Positions 4,736-5,876 of a DNA stretch of 5,876 nt are shown here, in pieces (position 1 is the first letter of the stretch; every line of letters starts with the position of its first letter). The notes under the pieces are model-generated. The model worked only from the letters and a program-made list of their open reading frames with translations, made no database searches and was not told the DNA's origin. Both the position numbers and the translations under genes were made by a program. The DNA comes from an uncultured Ruminococcus sp. (GTDB taxonomy: Bacteria; Bacillota; Clostridia; Oscillospirales; Acutalibacteraceae): positions 1-5,876 of the forward strand of contig CADCQO010000031.1 of the NCBI GenBank assembly GCA_902803585.1, given 5' to 3'.

Positions 4736-5695
4736 ATGAACGAAGATTTTGATTCTAACTATGGCAGCGGCTTCGCGGGCGGCGGCAGTTTTAATAATTC
4801 CGGTCATGGCTACGGACAGCCTACCGATTACGGCAATAACAACGGCAGCTACGGACAGTCCACCGATTACGGCAATAACAACGGCAGCTACGGACAGTCC
4901 ACCGATTACGGCAATAACAACAGCGGCTACGGACAGTCCACCGATTACGGCAATAACAACAGCGGCTACGGACAGTCCACCGATTACGGCAATAACAACG
5001 GCGGCTACGGACAGTCCACCGATTACGGCAGCAGCTACGGACAGTCTGTCAACACCAGTCCCATGCGTTATAGTGACAATGCCGGCGGCAATATGGGCGG
5101 TCAGGGCAATAACGGTACTTCTTTCACGAATCAGGAGCCGGACTATGACCCGAATGAACCTTTTTACAAGCCGGAACTGGACTATGACCCGAACGCGCCT
5201 TTATATCGTCCTGACCCGTCTGAGTCGTCTTCCATATCCTCACCTGTTACAACACTCACACAGGTGCGCAGTCAGAACCAGAAGCTGATTGTCATTGTGG
5301 CAATTATCATGGTTGTGGCGGTTGTCGGCGGCGTGCTGGTGTGGAAATTCTTCTTTGAGAAACAGACCATCAAGCAGTATGTGGAAAGTCCGCATGGACA
5401 GGCAGAAGTCGTCAAGCTGAAATCGGAATTCATGGCAAAAAATCCCGATACATTGGATTTTTCCGTATTTGCAGAAGGTGACGACAAACTGGTTTATGAA
5501 GTTAAATATGATATTTATGGTGTTGCTGTGAAAGAAAAACAGGCTCTGGATACAGCGATGGAGGCACTCAAGCCATCTATGCAGAGTCTTATCAAGCGTA
5601 TCATGAATCAGAACAAACTCAAACAATTCTCGGTCGTATTCCGACATAAAAACAAAACGGGCACGGTACTGGCAGAATACGTTTTTGAAGCATAG
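4736..5695 (+). CDS. Single-pass membrane protein with YGQSTDYGNNN-repeat low-complexity domain
   Basis: A 319-residue protein starting at the ATG at 4736, preceded by GGAGG (4724-4728) at 7-nt spacing. The in-frame TTG at 4670 lies upstream of the P2 -10 box and so is unlikely to be the start. Residues 1-130 are low complexity, rich in Gly, Tyr, Asn, Ser, Gln and Asp, with a 13-residue tandem repeat at 26-104. Residues 136-161 hold two copies of DYDPNxPxYxP. After a Ser/Thr-rich linker, one transmembrane helix spans about 183-203 (LIVIVAIIMVVAVVGGVLVW). Residues 208-319 form a small mixed alpha/beta domain beginning QTIKQYVESP and ending in a strand. It recalls the DUF4854-like domains on Firmicute surface proteins, but I recall this only by pattern. 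There is no signal peptide, so the likely topology is repeats inside, C-terminal domain outside. The function is unknown. Confidence 0.85.
   Translation: MNEDFDSNYGSGFAGGGSFNNSGHGYGQPTDYGNNNGSYGQSTDYGNNNGSYGQSTDYGNNNSGYGQSTDYGNNNSGYGQSTDYGNNNGGYGQSTDYGSSYGQSVNTSPMRYSDNAGGNMGGQGNNGTSFTNQEPDYDPNEPFYKPELDYDPNAPLYRPDPSESSSISSPVTTLTQVRSQNQKLIVIVAIIMVVAVVGGVLVWKFFFEKQTIKQYVESPHGQAEVVKLKSEFMAKNPDTLDFSVFAEGDDKLVYEVKYDIYGVAVKEKQALDTAMEALKPSMQSLIKRIMNQNKLKQFSVVFRHKNKTGTVLAEYVFEA
4811..5047 (+). repeat. 39-bp tandem repeat encoding YGQSTDYGNNN-type units
   Basis: Five complete 39-bp units begin with TACGGACAG at 4811, 4850, 4889, 4928 and 4967. A 30-bp shortened unit follows at 5006, then a 12-bp remnant (YGQS). 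The first unit differs at the third and fourth codons (Q-P in place of Q-S). Units differ mainly in the last two codons (GS, GS, SG, SG, GG). Codon use is otherwise identical between copies, which points to recent expansion by slippage or unequal recombination. Because 39 is a multiple of three, copy-number change keeps the frame. Confidence 0.95.
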
Positions 5696-5703
5696 CAGAC
5701 AGG

Positions 5704-5739
5704 CAGGAAGGCTTTTGGCTTTCCTGTCTTTTGATTTTT
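5704..5739 (+). terminator. Intrinsic terminator after the repeat-protein gene
   Basis: CAGGAAGGC (5704-5712) pairs with GCTTTCCTG (5718-5726) over 9 bp with one G-U pair around a TTTTG loop. The run TCTTTTGATTTTT follows. It begins 9 nt after the stop codon. Confidence 0.8.
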
Positions 5740-5746
5740 CAAAGCC

Positions 5747-5775
5747 TTGACTTGAATAACCGGCTTGTGTATGAT
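5747..5775 (+). promoter_or_regulatory. Promoter of the gene leaving the right edge
   Basis: TTGACT (5747-5752), a 17-nt spacer and TATGAT (5770-5775), with a start expected near 5782. It follows the terminator directly, so the last gene appears to be a separate transcription unit. The -35 and -10 hexamers are the same as those of the - strand operon promoter at 4159-4187. Confidence 0.65.
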
Positions 5776-5832
5776 AATATGTATGGTAGAGGGAATGTAC
5801 TTTGATAAGAAAAGAGAAAATGAGGTGGCAAT

Positions 5833-5876
5833 ATGACAGACATCACAGTTTTTTCACCGCTGTGGGGTGAATGGTA
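5833..5876 (+). CDS. Start of a gene, possibly a serine/threonine protein kinase
   Basis: An ATG at 5833 is preceded by TGAGGTGG (5821-5828) at 4-nt spacing. Only 14 full codons are visible, MTDITVFSPLWGEW, before the sequence ends. From memory, clostridial serine/threonine kinases often begin with a short segment containing PxWxEW just before the glycine-rich ATP loop, which would come next. That is the only basis for the suggestion. The start itself is well supported by its promoter and ribosome binding site; the product is a guess. Confidence 0.4.
   Translation, partial: MTDITVFSPLWGEW

Noticed and set aside
4811..5047. CRISPR array, because of regularly spaced repeats.
   Set aside because: The units are contiguous with no unique spacers and form a continuous coding frame.
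4749..5288. A long + frame ORF overlapping the repeat protein, rich in ITAITTAATDSPP units.
   Set aside because: It is open only because the 39-bp repeat is a multiple of three and lacks stops in that frame. It has no ribosome binding site, and the YGQSTDYG frame has GGAGG, a membrane helix and a folded C-terminal domain.

Overview
The window looks like a chromosomal segment of a spore-forming, low-to-mid GC Firmicute. It is most likely a member of the Clostridia, and an Oscillospiraceae/Ruminococcus-type gut organism is my best guess. The evidence is the distal part of a spoIIIA sporulation operon, strong GGAGG-type ribosome binding sites, TTGACA/TATAAT-like promoters and an NrdR repressor. 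The taxonomic guess rests on gene content and style only.

Left arm (1-1954, + strand): the 3' end of spoIIIAE, then spoIIIAF, spoIIIAG and spoIIIAH in tight succession (14-nt gap, a 4-nt overlap or 20-nt gap, 13-nt gap). Together they encode parts of the mother-cell side of the SpoIIIA-SpoIIQ channel that spans the space between mother cell and forespore. The rest of the operon (spoIIIAA-AD) would lie upstream of the window.

Middle (1994-4087, - strand): a three-gene operon reading toward spoIIIAH. In transcription order it holds a xylose-isomerase-like TIM-barrel protein, the ribonucleotide reductase repressor gene nrdR, and an amidohydrolase-2 family metal hydrolase. Gaps are 15 and 18 nt. 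A good sigma-A-type promoter (TTGACT-N17-TATGAT) sits 65 nt ahead of the first gene. The 39-nt convergent gap with spoIIIAH shows no convincing terminator.

Intergenic region (4088-4735): AT-rich, with divergent promoters. A very strong promoter (TTGACA-N17-TATTAT with an A/T-rich upstream tract) faces right. It is followed by about 170 nt of apparent short transcript: a structured hairpin, an approximately 40-nt polypyrimidine tract that also reads as an 18-codon phenylalanine-rich micro-ORF, and a 15-bp intrinsic terminator. I do not recognise the RNA family. Two further tandem extended -10 promoters then lead into the next gene.

Right arm (4736-5876, + strand): a single-pass membrane protein with a near-perfect 39-bp/13-residue tandem repeat (YGQSTDYGNNN..). 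This gives a tyrosine/glycine/glutamine/asparagine-rich low-complexity cytoplasmic domain reminiscent of eukaryotic FUS-type prion-like domains. It is followed by a transmembrane helix and a small extracytoplasmic domain. After its terminator a new promoter starts another gene, of which only 14 codons are visible; these hint at a serine/threonine protein kinase.

The least explained parts are the short-transcript locus at 4292-4498 and the repeat protein at 4736-5695.
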